A stretch of DNA of 64,000 nt from Neofusicoccum parvum (Eukaryota; Ascomycota; Dothideomycetes; Botryosphaeriales; Botryosphaeriaceae), in the NCBI GenBank assembly GCA_020912385.1, contig CP087217.1, positions 186,001-250,000 on the forward strand. The letters are read 5' to 3'. Numbering within the stretch: the stretch's first letter is position 1; every line of letters starts with the position of its first letter. The position numbers were made by a program, and so were the translations under genes. Positions 51,254-62,660 of this stretch are shown one piece after another. Under the pieces are notes generated by a model. It saw only the letters and a list, made by a program, of their open reading frames with translations. It was not told the origin of the DNA and ran no database searches.

Positions 51254-54160
51254 TCACTGACCTGATCCTTCCGGACCCGCAAACTGCCCGAAGCCGGCGT
51301 CGAACTGGAGAGGGTCAAAGTTCCAGAAGCCCTGTTGAGAGGTCAGTACTCATGTCGAATCGAACCAGAGGGAGACACTCACCCAGTCCATGTCCATGGC
51401 CATGTCCTGTAACCAGTCATTCGTGTTCGCCTCGCTCAGCCCAGCGTTCCTCCTCTCAACGTCCGACAAAGCACCTGCCATGCCTTGGTCGGCTGGTTGA
51501 TACCTCGGGTCGATGCTGCTATTCAGATCCGATCTGGGCATGGCAACCTGCGCCGGAGGGAAGAAGGCATAGTCCTGCTGCGAAACAGCCGAGGGCGTAG
51601 TTGTCGGAGGGGGCATTTGTGCCTGGGTCGGGGACAACACACGAGCCTGCGTTGAAGCTTGAGGTGGTGATTTCGTCGAGGCCGGTCGAGAGACATTTTG
51701 ACTTGCCGCCGGGCTGGGACTTTTGGCAAAGTACATAACGCTGAGTTCGTCTTCGCCGAAGCGTTCCTTGGAAATGCCACTCCCGGGTTCAGGCTTCGCA
51801 TGCTCATGGTTTGGGTCAAGTCGGTCGATCATGCGTTTGATCACAGCCCAGGTGTTGGACTCGGAACGTCCTTTGAGCCCAAGAACGGTGTGGAGGGCAC
51901 GCAAAGCTCGAGATCGGATGATTGGGTCTTTCGATCCATTGAACTCGGGATCTCGAAGTTCGGCAAGAATGTGCATGATGGCCTGGAACGCAGCATGACC
52001 TCCAATATGCCACTGGAACTGCTCGGCCTCCTTGTCATGCGAAACGCGATTCAGGGACTCAATGAGAGAGACAGACCGGGTGAGGATCCTGCAGCTTAAA
52101 GTCAGCAGTCGTATTCTTATTGACAATTTGCCATGCCAGCAGCAGGCAGCTGCCACGAGAAAAGTAGCAAGAAGGCACTTACATGGTCCGAACATCGTTG
52201 TTAATCACCACTTGCCTCAGATCCTTGGGGACGCCGCTCCAGAAAATAAGCCAGCATCTCCACTCCAAGTTTGCGCTCAGGCCGATGGTCATTCTTTCCA
52301 CCGTAACGTCAAGGCGGCAATACCTCAAAATGCAACGTTCATTCTTGGTGTGGACCTCGTCCACCATCTGCTTGGTTTCTTCGAAGAGGGCCTGAAGCTC
52401 CGGAACAATGTCAAGATTGTTGTTGCGGATTCGCGAATCCTTACATTTTCGGTCAAGGCGGTAGGCATTCTGCGCAATTTTACGGAAACACTGGATCATG
52501 CTCAACCGGCAGAGCTGGAGGGCCATGTCGGTCACACCCTCTTCTTCCAAATACGGGTTGGAAGGTGGTGGCCGGCCCTCTACCAAGTCTGAATCGCTCA
52601 CATTTCTGGGTAGCAAGGTCGTAAAGTCATCATCGGAGATGGTCGGTTCCATGCCCTTGCCTTCCGAAGCTCGCCAGTCCAAGTGGCAGATCTGATGCCA
52701 CATGCGACGGCGTATCTCTACCTGAACCTCGTCCATGGATGAAGTGAAGAAACTGGGTTCCCTGTGAAGGCCCTGCAACATGGCTATTCTGATGGCGACG
52801 CCGGTAAGTGGCCACACCTGGCCCATGTCATCTTCGCGGGCTTGTACAGTCTGCGCTTGTCAACACCCGCCACCAAGCGATAAGCATTGTGCATACGTAC
52901 CAGATACAGTATGAAAGCCTGAAGAACCTCAATACTTGAAGTGGTGAGGAAGTCGGCCTGTTGTAGAGAAAACTCGAGGCCCTGCTGGTATTTTCTCAAC
53001 AAATGTAGCTTATCTTTTCTGAAACGGGCCAAGATGGCCTCGGGTTTCAAGCTGTTGAGTGCTGAATAGAATATAGCGTAGGCCAATGGCTCGAAGTTTT
53101 GAAGCTGCTCTTCGTTCCAGTGATCATCGAAACTGAGTCTTGTTAGCATCCCTTGAACTTTAGACCGGGGGCTGGAATGCCGTACTTGTCACTACTGCGA
53201 CCCGAGGCGGAGGAAGGGGTTAGGTTTTGCCATCTTCGGATAAAGGCGGCAAAGCGCCTACTCAAGGAAGGCTTGTGCACAAGACGGCTGACGGGGTCTA
53301 CATTATGAATGAAACTACCGAAGAGCTCAAAACACTCTTCCTGCGTCTCTGGCATGAACACCGAGGTGTCGCCGGCTGCCTGGCCGCTGCTGAACAGCAG
53401 GGACTGAGAGGTGCGTATGCCACCCCATGCAGTTGGATCCTGGGGCTGGCCCGGCTTGCCTTCGGTGCTCAAGATGGCTTTGATGTCTTGAAGCTGGGCG
53501 GGGAGTTAGCATGATTGAGAAGGGTGATCGACGCGAGCTTACCTCTTCGGTTAGCAAGGCCCAATGCAGAGAAGACACAAAGTGAGATTGGCCGTTCTCA
53601 ACGAGGAGCGTGCCATCGTAGGCGTCGGCAGCCTGGATGTCGCCCGATGTGCTGCTGTTTGGTGAGGCGGAGCTGTTCACTCTCTCCTTGGGCTCAGACA
53701 CATCGCTCTGGCTGGTGTCGCGGCGAGTGGCCGGGTGGGGATGCGACTGGGGCTGCTGCTTGGCGGTGCTGACCTGGAGCTTGGAGGGCGGCTGGTTGTG
53801 CACGGCCAGCTCGAGCAGCGACTCCAGGCGCTCCAGGCGTGCATTGATTTCGGAATGGCTGGATTGGCCCTTGCTCTGGCTGGAGGAGTGCTTGTGGACG
53901 CGATTGGCGGACGACTGGGCTGACGGGGGTGATCGGCTGTCTTGCTGGTGATGGTTTGGAATGTTTGCATAGTAGCAGACATGGTTGCCGCGCGAGCACG
54001 CCGAGCAGACGGGGTATTTGTGGTCGCATTTGACCTTGCGACGGCGACACGTGAGACACGAAGTGATGATCCGCTGGCGGGTGCCGCCGGCAGAGCTGCT
54101 TGCTTGCGCGGTGTTGAGCGCGCTGGCGGACGGCGCGCTGGGGTTGGCAAAGGCGTCCAT
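51254..54160 (-). CDS. Zn2Cys6 transcription factor with fungal-specific domain
   Basis: Six exons on the minus strand: 54160-53543, 53493-53186, 53132-52901, 52850-52183, 52088-51383 and 51331-51254, totalling 2,610 nt or 869 residues. All phases agree, and two introns carry perfect GCTAAC branch sites. The binuclear cluster is complete at residues 35-62 (SCLTCRRRKVKCDHKYPVC, then SACSRGNHVC). A short coiled-coil dimerisation segment follows (NARLERLESLLELAV). The fungal-specific regulatory domain runs from about 235 to 590 (VWPLTGVAIRIAMLQGLHRE, RRRMWHQICHLDWRASEGKG). The C-terminus is Pro/Gln-rich with acidic-aromatic motifs (DMAMDMDWGFWNFDPLQFDAGF), a probable activation domain. The target pathway cannot be inferred from the neighbours. 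Confidence 0.92.
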
Positions 54161-56407
54161 GCCGGCCGTGAGAGCTAGAGCGAGGTCGGCAGGAAGGTGC
54201 ACGCTGGGAAAGTCAAAGGTCGGCCGAAGTGGAGACAGCGTGGAGCGTGGGCGAGGAGAAGTAGGCCTCTTCTGCGCCTGTCGCGGCGTCGGGCGTCAGA
54301 GGGCGGGCTGAGCGCGGACGCGGTCTGGGTTCCTGCAGTGGCCCCCGCAGCGTTGATGCCCTCGCGCCGTTTCACGAGGGGCGCGCGACCGCCTTTGCGC
54401 GTTGCAAAGAGCCTTTCTTCGGTCTGGGGCGTCGGCGCAGGGCTGCGACGGCAGCGGCTTGCTGAGCTTTTGAGGGATATGACGTGTTTCGCAACAGTCG
54501 GCCTCCAGAACGCCGCCCCGCCGGCCTCCGCCAACGCCGACCGAGGCCACACGATCCCGCCGTTGCTCATCGCCCGCCTGCGCCAGCGCGAATAAAGCCG
54601 CCCCGTCCTGTCCATCCGCCGAGTCGCGACGCCGCCAGCGAGCCTCCCGTGTCAGGCGCCCGCTCTCGCCCTCCAGCGCGTCCCGAGACGCCCGGCCAGC
54701 CCGGCCCTGTCGGGTCGCCCGCGGCCACGACTTTCGCCGCCTGCGCGACGCTGACGTACGCTGTCGCACACCGGATCCTTCCTCTGCGCGTGCCCTGCCT
54801 CCGCCTCGATCGCTGCCTGGATGCTATCTTTGCCTGGTGTCACTCCAGCGCCAGCGCCAGCCCACCACCTGCACAGTTGCCTGAGACGGCTGCCTCGACT
54901 GAGCGACCGGTGCAGAGCCGCAGCAAGATCCGCATGCAGCAACACCACAACCGGCCCCGCTCCAGACTCCGGGTGCTTGATCACGATGCTAAGTCCTTGG
55001 CCCCGCATAATTTCACCTTGGCGCATGTGTCCCGGTGATCGCGGGGACCCTCCGCGAGCTGCCTTGCAGCCCTGTGCGCCACACGTTGCTCTCACGCCAA
55101 GCGCTGACTTTCACTCGCTTTCGCACCCAGCCTCACCTCGTTGCTGTAGGCTGAGAGGCCTAAAGTGTACCTGTTGACGTTTTAGGAATCCCTGTGGATG
55201 CACTGCGTAACGCCTGCCGACCGCAACCACCCTACCTTCTCGAAGCTGCCAGTCGATCATCTCAGCTGCGTGCCTGAGCGCCACGCCCGCCCATGATCGA
55301 CGAATCAATCCTGCGCCCTGAAATAGCCCTATCGGACCTATAAAGACAAAGAACGCGGCTGCGGCTGAAGCTGAGCCAATATCAAGACCGTTGTTGAAGG
55401 GCCTGCAGAGTGGATGCTGCACCCCGGTGCCCCGTTATGCTGGGACATAACATCAGGTCGGGCATATGCATCGGGATCTCTTTGAGCGGATATCGGCCTA
55501 CCGTTCTATGAGAATAGCTTCAGCGTTGGTATGGCTTTCGGGATCAAGATGTCCGGGCTGCAAAACGTAGAAGCCAGGTCAGGGTAGCCGACCGATTCTT
55601 AACTCAGACTCTGCGAGCCTTGATTGCCTAAAATGCACCGCTCGTTACATCCCCACGCTTGGTTCGGCGCGGCTTTCACATGATCGTAACCTGAACAAAG
55701 AAACGGCGATCACTTGAAGAGGTGTGATTGGTAGCCAGAAATAGCACATTCAGCCGAGAACAGAAACAAGACTTCCGTTTTCGGAAGACAAATGTTGAAC
55801 TTATCTCATCATAGCCATAATATATCCACTAACGCATACAGGTGTGTTTGAGCAGCGTGGAGCCGCACCAACAGCCCCTGTGGATGTTGGTGATGGCCAC
55901 ACGCATTTGTCGCCCCATTTTTCGTTTGATGAGATGTTTCTGCATAGCATCCGCCGCTGACACGTTTCTGCGGGAGGATTTTAAGGTCACCTCTCCGGCG
56001 TCCCGACCCACGCCCCGGGCCGAGCTCGTAATACGGCCCGGTTGGTGTCTTACGAACGTTACCCTATACCCGCTCGGTAACTTCTAGACTTTCTGAACGA
56101 GCACAACATCGACTTTGTTTGGTTGAATGATTAATCGCCCTTCTTTCAACACGAGAAGAATACCTTGAGAACTGGACCCGAGTCTTGTTGTAGCTTACCT
56201 TAACGAGAAGTAAGGAACCCAATTCCTCAGTTCTTTGTCTCGTTCTTTATTTTCTCTGGTCCGCCACATGCTGCAAGAGTCTTTTCTCGCAACTCCGCTT
56301 TCTCCATTTTTGCCCCAAAAATATATTCTTTGTGAACAATTCGTATGATGTACTGCTTTAAAATCATTCACATTTCGCTCGTGTATCACTTCATCAAACA
56401 GTCAACC
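54161..56407. other. Long gene-free stretch
   Basis: The first 0.9 kb is the GC-rich promoter of the Zn2Cys6 gene. The rest becomes AT-rich. A minus-strand frame at 55111-55422 (103 codons) has no recognisable feature. Confidence 0.5.
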
Positions 56408-56824
56408 ATGTCCTTCAAGGAGAGTCACCTCATCTGGCTTCAGGTGTACAACAAGCGCCTGGAGGTCCAGCATGTTCCACTAACCACGCTCCCTGAAGGC
56501 CTCACGTCCACCTGCGTTGCTTGTGCAGGAAAGTACGCTGACATTACTCCTATGGAACTTCGTCTCCAAGAGTCTCACCGGGATGCTCTGAGAAAAGATG
56601 GCGATGACCCTGGGCATCCTACTCCAGTGCCAATCCGCCTTCCGAGCTGCGGCCATTTCCTGCATCTTGGATGCGCCTTAGAGCATTTCCACCGTTTGGT
56701 GGAAGAGGACATGAACGAAAAAGATGAGACAGACTTGACGTGTCCGGTCTGCAGGACGGCCGTTGAGAAGGAGAACCGGTTGAAGACGCTTCTGAAGTCG
56801 GGAATGTTGGTAGTCCGAAGGTAG
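56408..56824 (+). CDS. Small RING-type zinc-finger protein
   Basis: Frame of 138 residues from ATG at 56408 (MSFKESHLIW); an in-frame upstream ATG at 56345 would add 21 hydrophobic residues. RING-like ligands are CVAC (36, 39), CGH (81, 83), HLGC (86, 89) and CPVC (112, 115), a C-x2-C ... C-x-H-x2-H-x2-C ... C-x2-C arrangement with a long first loop of about 40 residues. RING proteins usually act as E3 ubiquitin ligases, but many short fungal ones are uncharacterised. The region around it is AT-rich and otherwise empty. Confidence 0.75.
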   Translation: MSFKESHLIWLQVYNKRLEVQHVPLTTLPEGLTSTCVACAGKYADITPMELRLQESHRDALRKDGDDPGHPTPVPIRLPSCGHFLHLGCALEHFHRLVEEDMNEKDETDLTCPVCRTAVEKENRLKTLLKSGMLVVRR

Positions 56825-58481
56825 GCGCGCAGAGTCTTTCTTGTTTTTATTTTTATTTTCATTGTTTCGACGTCATGTATATTTTGGAGTCAAGTTTCGT
56901 TCCAGTCTATCTTTAATCCTTGTTTATCGTTACAATTGTCACAACCGCTGATTGCGCAACTTTTGGTGAGACGATCTTACTTCAACTTATCGCCAGATCT
57001 TGTCTTTTAGCCTTGATTGAAGATCTGCAAACTTGAAAAGCTTTCCGCATGCTACTCGCTTATCAGTTCGAGTTTTATCTTTCCGCAGTTAACCAACACC
57101 AATAGAATCAAAGCTAAATGCATCTTGATGCAGACAGTGTTCACTCCTCAAATTCAACCCCGCTATCAAGACGAATCAAAGCCTCGAATTCCAGACCGTC
57201 CGTCCGTCGATAAGCAGGCTAGAAACCCGGATATGAGGGGTGGTTTTGCAGTGGCGAAAGCTTTATCACGCCTTGTTTAACCTTCGGGAAGTGGCCCACG
57301 GCCTGCAAGCCACCGACCAGGGCCTAAAGGGTTGCAGGACGCACATCGTATCCTGTCCCCGCATTATATGGATGTTCCAAGCATGCACAGCAGTCAGGTA
57401 CGGACCTGATGGTGTATATCCGACGTTGCGCTATGCCAAGCAAATCCCATGCGATATGTTTCCCGTTGGGAACGACAACCCATGGCCTCGCCTATCACGC
57501 ACCCCTTACCACCTTCCCATTCCGGCAGTAGTTCCGCCGATAGATCAGCCGAGAGCAAGCAGCGAATCCACCAAAGTCATGGAACAGCAACAGCGATGCG
57601 GGAAGCTGCCGATATTAACGAGATGATGCGATTTGCTATGCCGATTACCGCTGCACGGTGGGGCCGTCACGCGGTGGCACCTAAGGGTGGCCTCAACGCT
57701 GTAGTTCTCCAGCGAAGGATTGTTGAACTACTCCAGGCGTCGTCCAGGCCTCTGGGGTTCAGATCTATGCTTAATCGGACCTATAAGAGCTATAAGCTTG
57801 CCGCCAGGCCAACCATCCGCCCATCAGCCGACCACAGCACGCAGACAAGGGCAGTATCAGACGCGTCGTCGTATTCGCAGCCGCCCACCTTTCGGAGAAA
57901 CAATAGAACAGAACACCCATAGCGCCATGCTCGTTACAGCAGCTCCTCAGGCCAAGCGACTCGTACGCGCTACACATGCATGCCAAGCGCCAACCCGGAA
58001 AGCGAAGCTACATGGCGAGGTCTCGGCGTTGCTTCTTCTCAAGGCTTCGCACTCTTCGCGCTGATAAGCCTTGCTCTCGGCAACGGCTCGCTCGCGGCGG
58101 TTTAGCTGCATGCATGCCCTTCTGGAATCATCCGAGATACCACCTCCGGCCTGCTTTCGCGACCTGTTCTACCACCGCTACTTTGATGCTTGCCTCTACA
58201 CCCCGGCGGTCATGCGTTGTCTTTCCACCCACCTGCTGGAACAGGCATCAACGAGTGAATGGCGCCTTATCGCGCGATATTAACATACGCAATCCACAGG
58301 CCATCGTGATGGTGGAGTCGACAGAGTAGAAGCTGTTGCAGAGTATAAAGCTCGCCAGGAACCGCCGGGGAAAATGTCCTTCACCACCAGCAAGCCCAGA
58401 GCTCTCCGGTCTTAAGAAGTCCTCCTCTTCCCTCTCTTCCCTCGTTGCAAGAATCTCCTCGGTTTCCTCGCTCCAGCCAAA
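56825..58481. other. Gene-free stretch upstream of eqolisin gene
   Basis: No supportable gene. A 57-codon frame at 58110-58283 is protein-like but too short to call. The TATA box of the eqolisin gene is at 58344-58349. Confidence 0.45.
58344..58349 (+). promoter_or_regulatory. TATA box of the eqolisin gene
   Basis: TATAAA lies 138 bp upstream of the ATG at 58482, followed by a C/T-rich leader. Confidence 0.6.
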
Positions 58482-59352
58482 ATGCAGTTCAAGGCTCTCC
58501 TCACCACCGCCATCCTGGCCGCCACCGCGCTCGCCGCCCCCCACGGCGACGCCATGGGCCACGGCCTGGCCGCCCGCGTCGCCACCCGCACGCAGCGCAA
58601 GACGAACCCGCTCTCCAAGGTCGCCGGCTCGGTCGAGGGCCCGATCGCCAACAGCAACGTCAGCCACGTCGAGTACAGCTCCAACTGGGCGGGCGCCGTC
58701 TACGAGTCGCCGCCATCCGGCACCTTCACTGCCGTCTCGGCCACCATCACCGTCCCGGTCCCCAGCGCCACCGCCGCCGGCACCTACTCCGCCAGCGCCT
58801 GGGTCGGCATCGACGGCGACACCTACGGCAACGCCATCCTGCAGACCGGCGTCGACTTCACGGCCACCAAGTCCGGCAGCAAGACCACCTACTCGTTCGA
58901 TGCTTGGTGAGCGCCCCCGTCCCCCGTCACGTGGCACCCACTAACAGACCCGCAGGTACGAGTGGTACCCCGACTACGCGTACGACTTCTCGCTGACGGT
59001 CTCGGCCGGCGACGTCATCTTCATGTCGGTGACGTCGTCGTCGTCGACCAAGGGCGTCGCGGTCATCGAGAACCTGACCACCGGCAAGAGCGTCAGCAAG
59101 ACCATCACGTCGTCCTCGGCCCTGGGCGGCCAGAACGCCGAGTGGATCGTCGAGGACTTCGAGAGCGGCGGCTCGCTGGTCGCCTTCGCCGACTTCGGCA
59201 CCGTCCTGTTCACCGGCGCCGTCGCGAAGACGTCGTCGGGCACCTCGGTCGGCACCAGCGATGCCACCATCATCGACATCAAGCAGAGCAACAAGGTTCT
59301 GACGAGCGTGTCTATTCCGAGCTCGAGCGAGGTTGAGGTTACGTATGAGTAA
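58482..59352 (+). CDS. Eqolisin (G1 family) glutamic endopeptidase, secreted
   Basis: Acid-active secreted protease of the scytalidoglutamic peptidase family (EC 3.4.23.32). Exons 58482-58906 and 58956-59352 join to 822 nt or 273 residues across a 49-nt intron (GTGAGC, CACTAACAG branch, CGCAG). MQFKALLTTAILAATALAAP is the signal peptide; a prosegment runs to about residue 55. The catalytic pair is present: Gln121 in WVGIDGDTYGNAILQTG and Glu204 in QNAEWIVEDFE, matching the classic eqolisin signatures. NWAGAVYESPPSG at the start of the mature enzyme is also typical. Length matches the family. Such enzymes digest external protein at low pH. Confidence 0.95.
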
Positions 59353-60468
59353 GGCTTTAAGGGGGCTTTTCAGAAGAGATTCGGGGTCGTTGAGGATGTG
59401 CGAGGGCTTCTCCGGGGTGGTGGATGGATGGCTCGATGGGACTTGATTGTACATACATACAGATGAATGAGTCTGCGGTGCGCTCTGGTAGAAAATCAGA
59501 ATTCTGATTTTTCTCATAAACTGGGTTATACTGTGAAGTTGCTTTAATACCGCTACGGAATCCTGAAACACTTTTGTCCGATGCTTGAACAAATCACTTC
59601 AACAAATAAGCTGCGCTAGCTCAAAGAGGAATACTCTACAAGTTCATTTCAACATCAAAAGCGATCAACTCGCAAACTCCGAGAACTACACCTACAATTG
59701 CCTCCAACGGCTTCATTAAAACTCCTGGGCCTTAAAACACCACTCCGGAACCTCCATCCCCGGCACCCCACCAGACTTCCCAACCATACCTCCGCCTCCG
59801 CCAACACCGGTAGCACGCAGTCACGCCAACCGCTCCGCATTTCCCACGCCCATTCTACCTGGCCGCAGAGGGGCAAAGACAGTTGGAGGATGTTGGGTTG
59901 CGGAGGTGTGGAGGAGAGGGGTAGTTGGGAGGACTCGCTGTATGGGAGTAGGGATGGGAAAGGCAGGGGCTTTATAAGAATGCTCAGCTTTTAGAGACTA
60001 ATATATTTGTTGGAAGCCCCCACATATTGCTGCTTTGGGGGATTCCTGTTTCAATTCGTTGCGCAACTACAATAGTTTTGTCCGAGAGGTTTGAGATGAG
60101 AGGGTTTCTTGGGAGGCAGGGAGGAAGTCTCATTGCTAGTGAACAATGGAGTGATCGGTGCCGAGCCATCTTCGGTGGTCTGGAAATCTTTGGAAATCAC
60201 TGTCTCGCAGCACGACTGTAGGTCACATTGTGCATGTAAAGCGCCCCAAAGTAATGAGAAGACTTTTCTACATTGAAAGCTCGCCCTGCTTGTTGAAAGG
60301 GGGCAAAGACCTCAAGCGATAGGCATCTCTAGTTTCATGGTGGGAAGAAAAGAAAGGAATGACAAAAGTTGGAATAGCCCAAAGCCCCCATCTGTACCCC
60401 AAACCTCCGCTCATGCGCTCATGCTTCCTAATATTCCAAGGAAGCGACTGGAAGTTCCAGTCTCGCAT
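59353..60468. other. Gene-free stretch between convergent genes
   Basis: 3' flanks of the eqolisin and the small secreted protein genes. No gene is seen. Confidence 0.5.
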
Positions 60469-60879
60469 CTAAGAGAAGGTGACGCTGCGCGAGGAGCCGC
60501 AGTTGGTGGAGCCAACGACAGACCAGTCACGGCAGGCGCACTGCGGAACGACGGTGAGGACGCAGCTCGTGCCAGGAAGGAGGTTGGGGATGTCGGAGTT
60601 GCGGCCGCGGTTGGCGGGAACGTTGACGGCGGTGCCACCGAAGTTGACGCGGGCGCCATTGACGATGGCGAAGCTAAGAAGGAAATGTGAGCATTATTTC
60701 GTGTGGTGCGAAGGTAGAAGAAAAACCTACCCCTGAACAGTGCAGGTGTTCTGGCACTGGCGCTTGTCGAGAGCGGCGCTCTCAGGAGCGGAGACCTCGA
60801 CGGACTCCAGCTCGATGGGGCTGGCGGCGACGAAGGCGCCCATGGAGAGGATGGTAGCAATGATGGTGGAGGCACGCAT
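60469..60879 (-). CDS. Small Cys-rich secreted protein with Kex2-type site
   Basis: Two exons on the minus strand (60879-60731 and 60673-60469) join across a 57-nt intron (GTAGGT to CTTAG) to 354 nt or 117 residues. MRASTIIATILSMGAFVAAS is a signal peptide; a short propeptide ends in LDKRQCQNTC, a Lys-Arg site. The mature part of about 77 residues has six Cys (QCQNTC, TSCVL, QCACRDW, STNCGS), an even number suited to three disulfides. It is hydrophilic and Asn/Gly/Val-rich (NFGGTAVNVPANRGRN). I do not recognise the family. The size, Cys and processing fit an effector-like or antimicrobial-like secreted protein. A TATA box sits 132 bp upstream. Confidence 0.85.
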
Positions 60880-61010
60880 TTTTATGGCTGATTTGGAGAG
60901 CGGGAACTTTGTGAAAAGTTGAGAGAGTGTTGGAAGGCTGGATTGAAGTGTTGAACTGAGGAGATGAGCTGCTGATGATGAGAATGTATCTGGAGTGCTG
61001 GAATCATTGC

Positions 61011-61016
61011 TTTATA
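61011..61016 (-). promoter_or_regulatory. TATA box of the small Cys-rich protein gene
   Basis: The minus strand reads TATAAA 132 bp upstream of the start codon at 60879. Confidence 0.6.
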
Positions 61017-62660
61017 TGCCCGGATACTCTTCTCTCGACAGGTCCGAGAGCACGGCATGTCGCTTACGTCCTTGGCTAGAATTGCTGGTGCGGATGCTCA
61101 CGGAGCTTGGCATGGTGTTGGCAATGCCATCCACCAGCGCCGTGCCAGACACGGAGAAGCTGGCCGGAGCCATGCATTCGTGCGATTCGGCTGTGCATGA
61201 GTGGTGCGTACAGATCTTGAGATGCACTCCAAGGCGGTCAAGTGGCATACGAAGATCAAGACGACTCTAAGCTGGAAGCATCACGGAGGTGCCTGGTGCT
61301 AATTCAATTGTTCGGCATGTAGCGTGTTTAAGCGCCTCTCACGCCAAGACGGAAGGGCCCTCAATACGGTTCGAGTAAAGCTCCTGAGTTTTCTATTGGA
61401 CAAGCCAGCGAGCAATATATCCCTTTTGTTGTGATGGCTTGTGCTTGAAATTTCCTCAAGGAGCATGTCTGCTGAAAGCTGAAATGTTACCGAGGATCTC
61501 TTCTGTAGAAGCCACGACCACAACGTGACCTCAATCCGCCTGCTGTGGTCTGAGGGCATATCGCATCCTTGGCAAGTCTAGAATGGCCGGTGGTAGCCAC
61601 CACGCGGCCGTTTCTTTCTATTGGTATGTCTTCAGCGCTCCTCGAGCCAAGGTATAGGCAAGATGGAAGGTGTCACCTCTTGACTCCTGATTCTATAAAC
61701 GTTTTCGAAATCATCTACAAAGTCTCTGAGACCTTTATCTTTAAAAACATTCAGTGAGATCTTTTTGTGTGCCGCCGTTCTTGTGCTCCAGACTTTGGCT
61801 ATTTTGAGCGTGGTGCAACAGCACTCGCGCCGTGGTAGTGTTACTACTGTACACGTATGTACATACACGCCAAGCCTTGGTGTCGCGCATGGAAGACATA
61901 CGACGCAGATAAATAATGCTGCGCTTTCTTTTGCCTCGGTAAACATTGGTTCATGGATGTTTCGGAGCGAAAGTGTTGCTTTGTCAGAGTTGCGGGACTT
62001 CGGTTTCAAGCTGACCGAATGAGCTCGAGCGGAATGCACACAGAATTTACTTGGCGACAGTGAATGGTTTTGACAGAATCGCACTATCTCTGCAACGACG
62101 GTGCTTCTTTTAGAAAACGCGATGATTTCGAACATCGTGTTCCCAGGATGTGGATGGTCTGGAGGTCGGCCGTAGCCTCATGCACTAAAAATAAGGACAC
62201 CACGCCACAACCGTGCACCCGTATACACGGTAAACTAAACTGCTTTCCCCCAATGTACTGGGATATTAGGTCAGCCTATCTCGTACCACTCGTCCATACT
62301 ACGTTTTGGCCATCGAAGGGTCTGGGCCTGTTGAATCGGTACTGCCAACGCCATTGTGAAGTTTAGACTCTGAGGCTCAGCGCTAAAGGGAAAAAAGAAG
62401 AATGGACGCCGACCATGTGAACCTGTAGAGACTACTAAGAAATGAAGACATGGGAAAAGAAATCCCGTGATGAACGCCGAGAACGCTCTCGCTACCAAAT
62501 GAAATCATGCCACTGCAGGAATCTCGCATCCTTTCCGCAACTCCAACAACGCATCTGTCCCAAAAGGCTTGACCAGTCCGAAAAGCCAACCATAGAACGC
62601 CAAGAGTACAATTCTAAAACCACACCATGAACAAGGGCATACACCTGCGGTAACCCATGC
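61017..62660. other. Gene-free stretch
   Basis: AT-richer DNA with no supportable gene. A minus-strand frame at 61632-62135 (167 codons) has no recognisable domain and an uneven composition. Confidence 0.45.

Noticed and set aside
55111..55422. 103-codon minus-strand frame with a hydrophobic stretch
   Set aside because: No homology by eye, no good promoter, and stops close by in all neighbouring frames.
58110..58283. 57-codon plus-strand frame (ESSEIPPPACFRDLFYHR)
   Set aside because: The sequence looks protein-like, but it is short, lacks a supported start context or splice partners, and sits in an otherwise broken region.
61632..62135. 167-codon minus-strand frame
   Set aside because: No signal peptide, domain or plausible promoter; uneven composition in AT-rich DNA.
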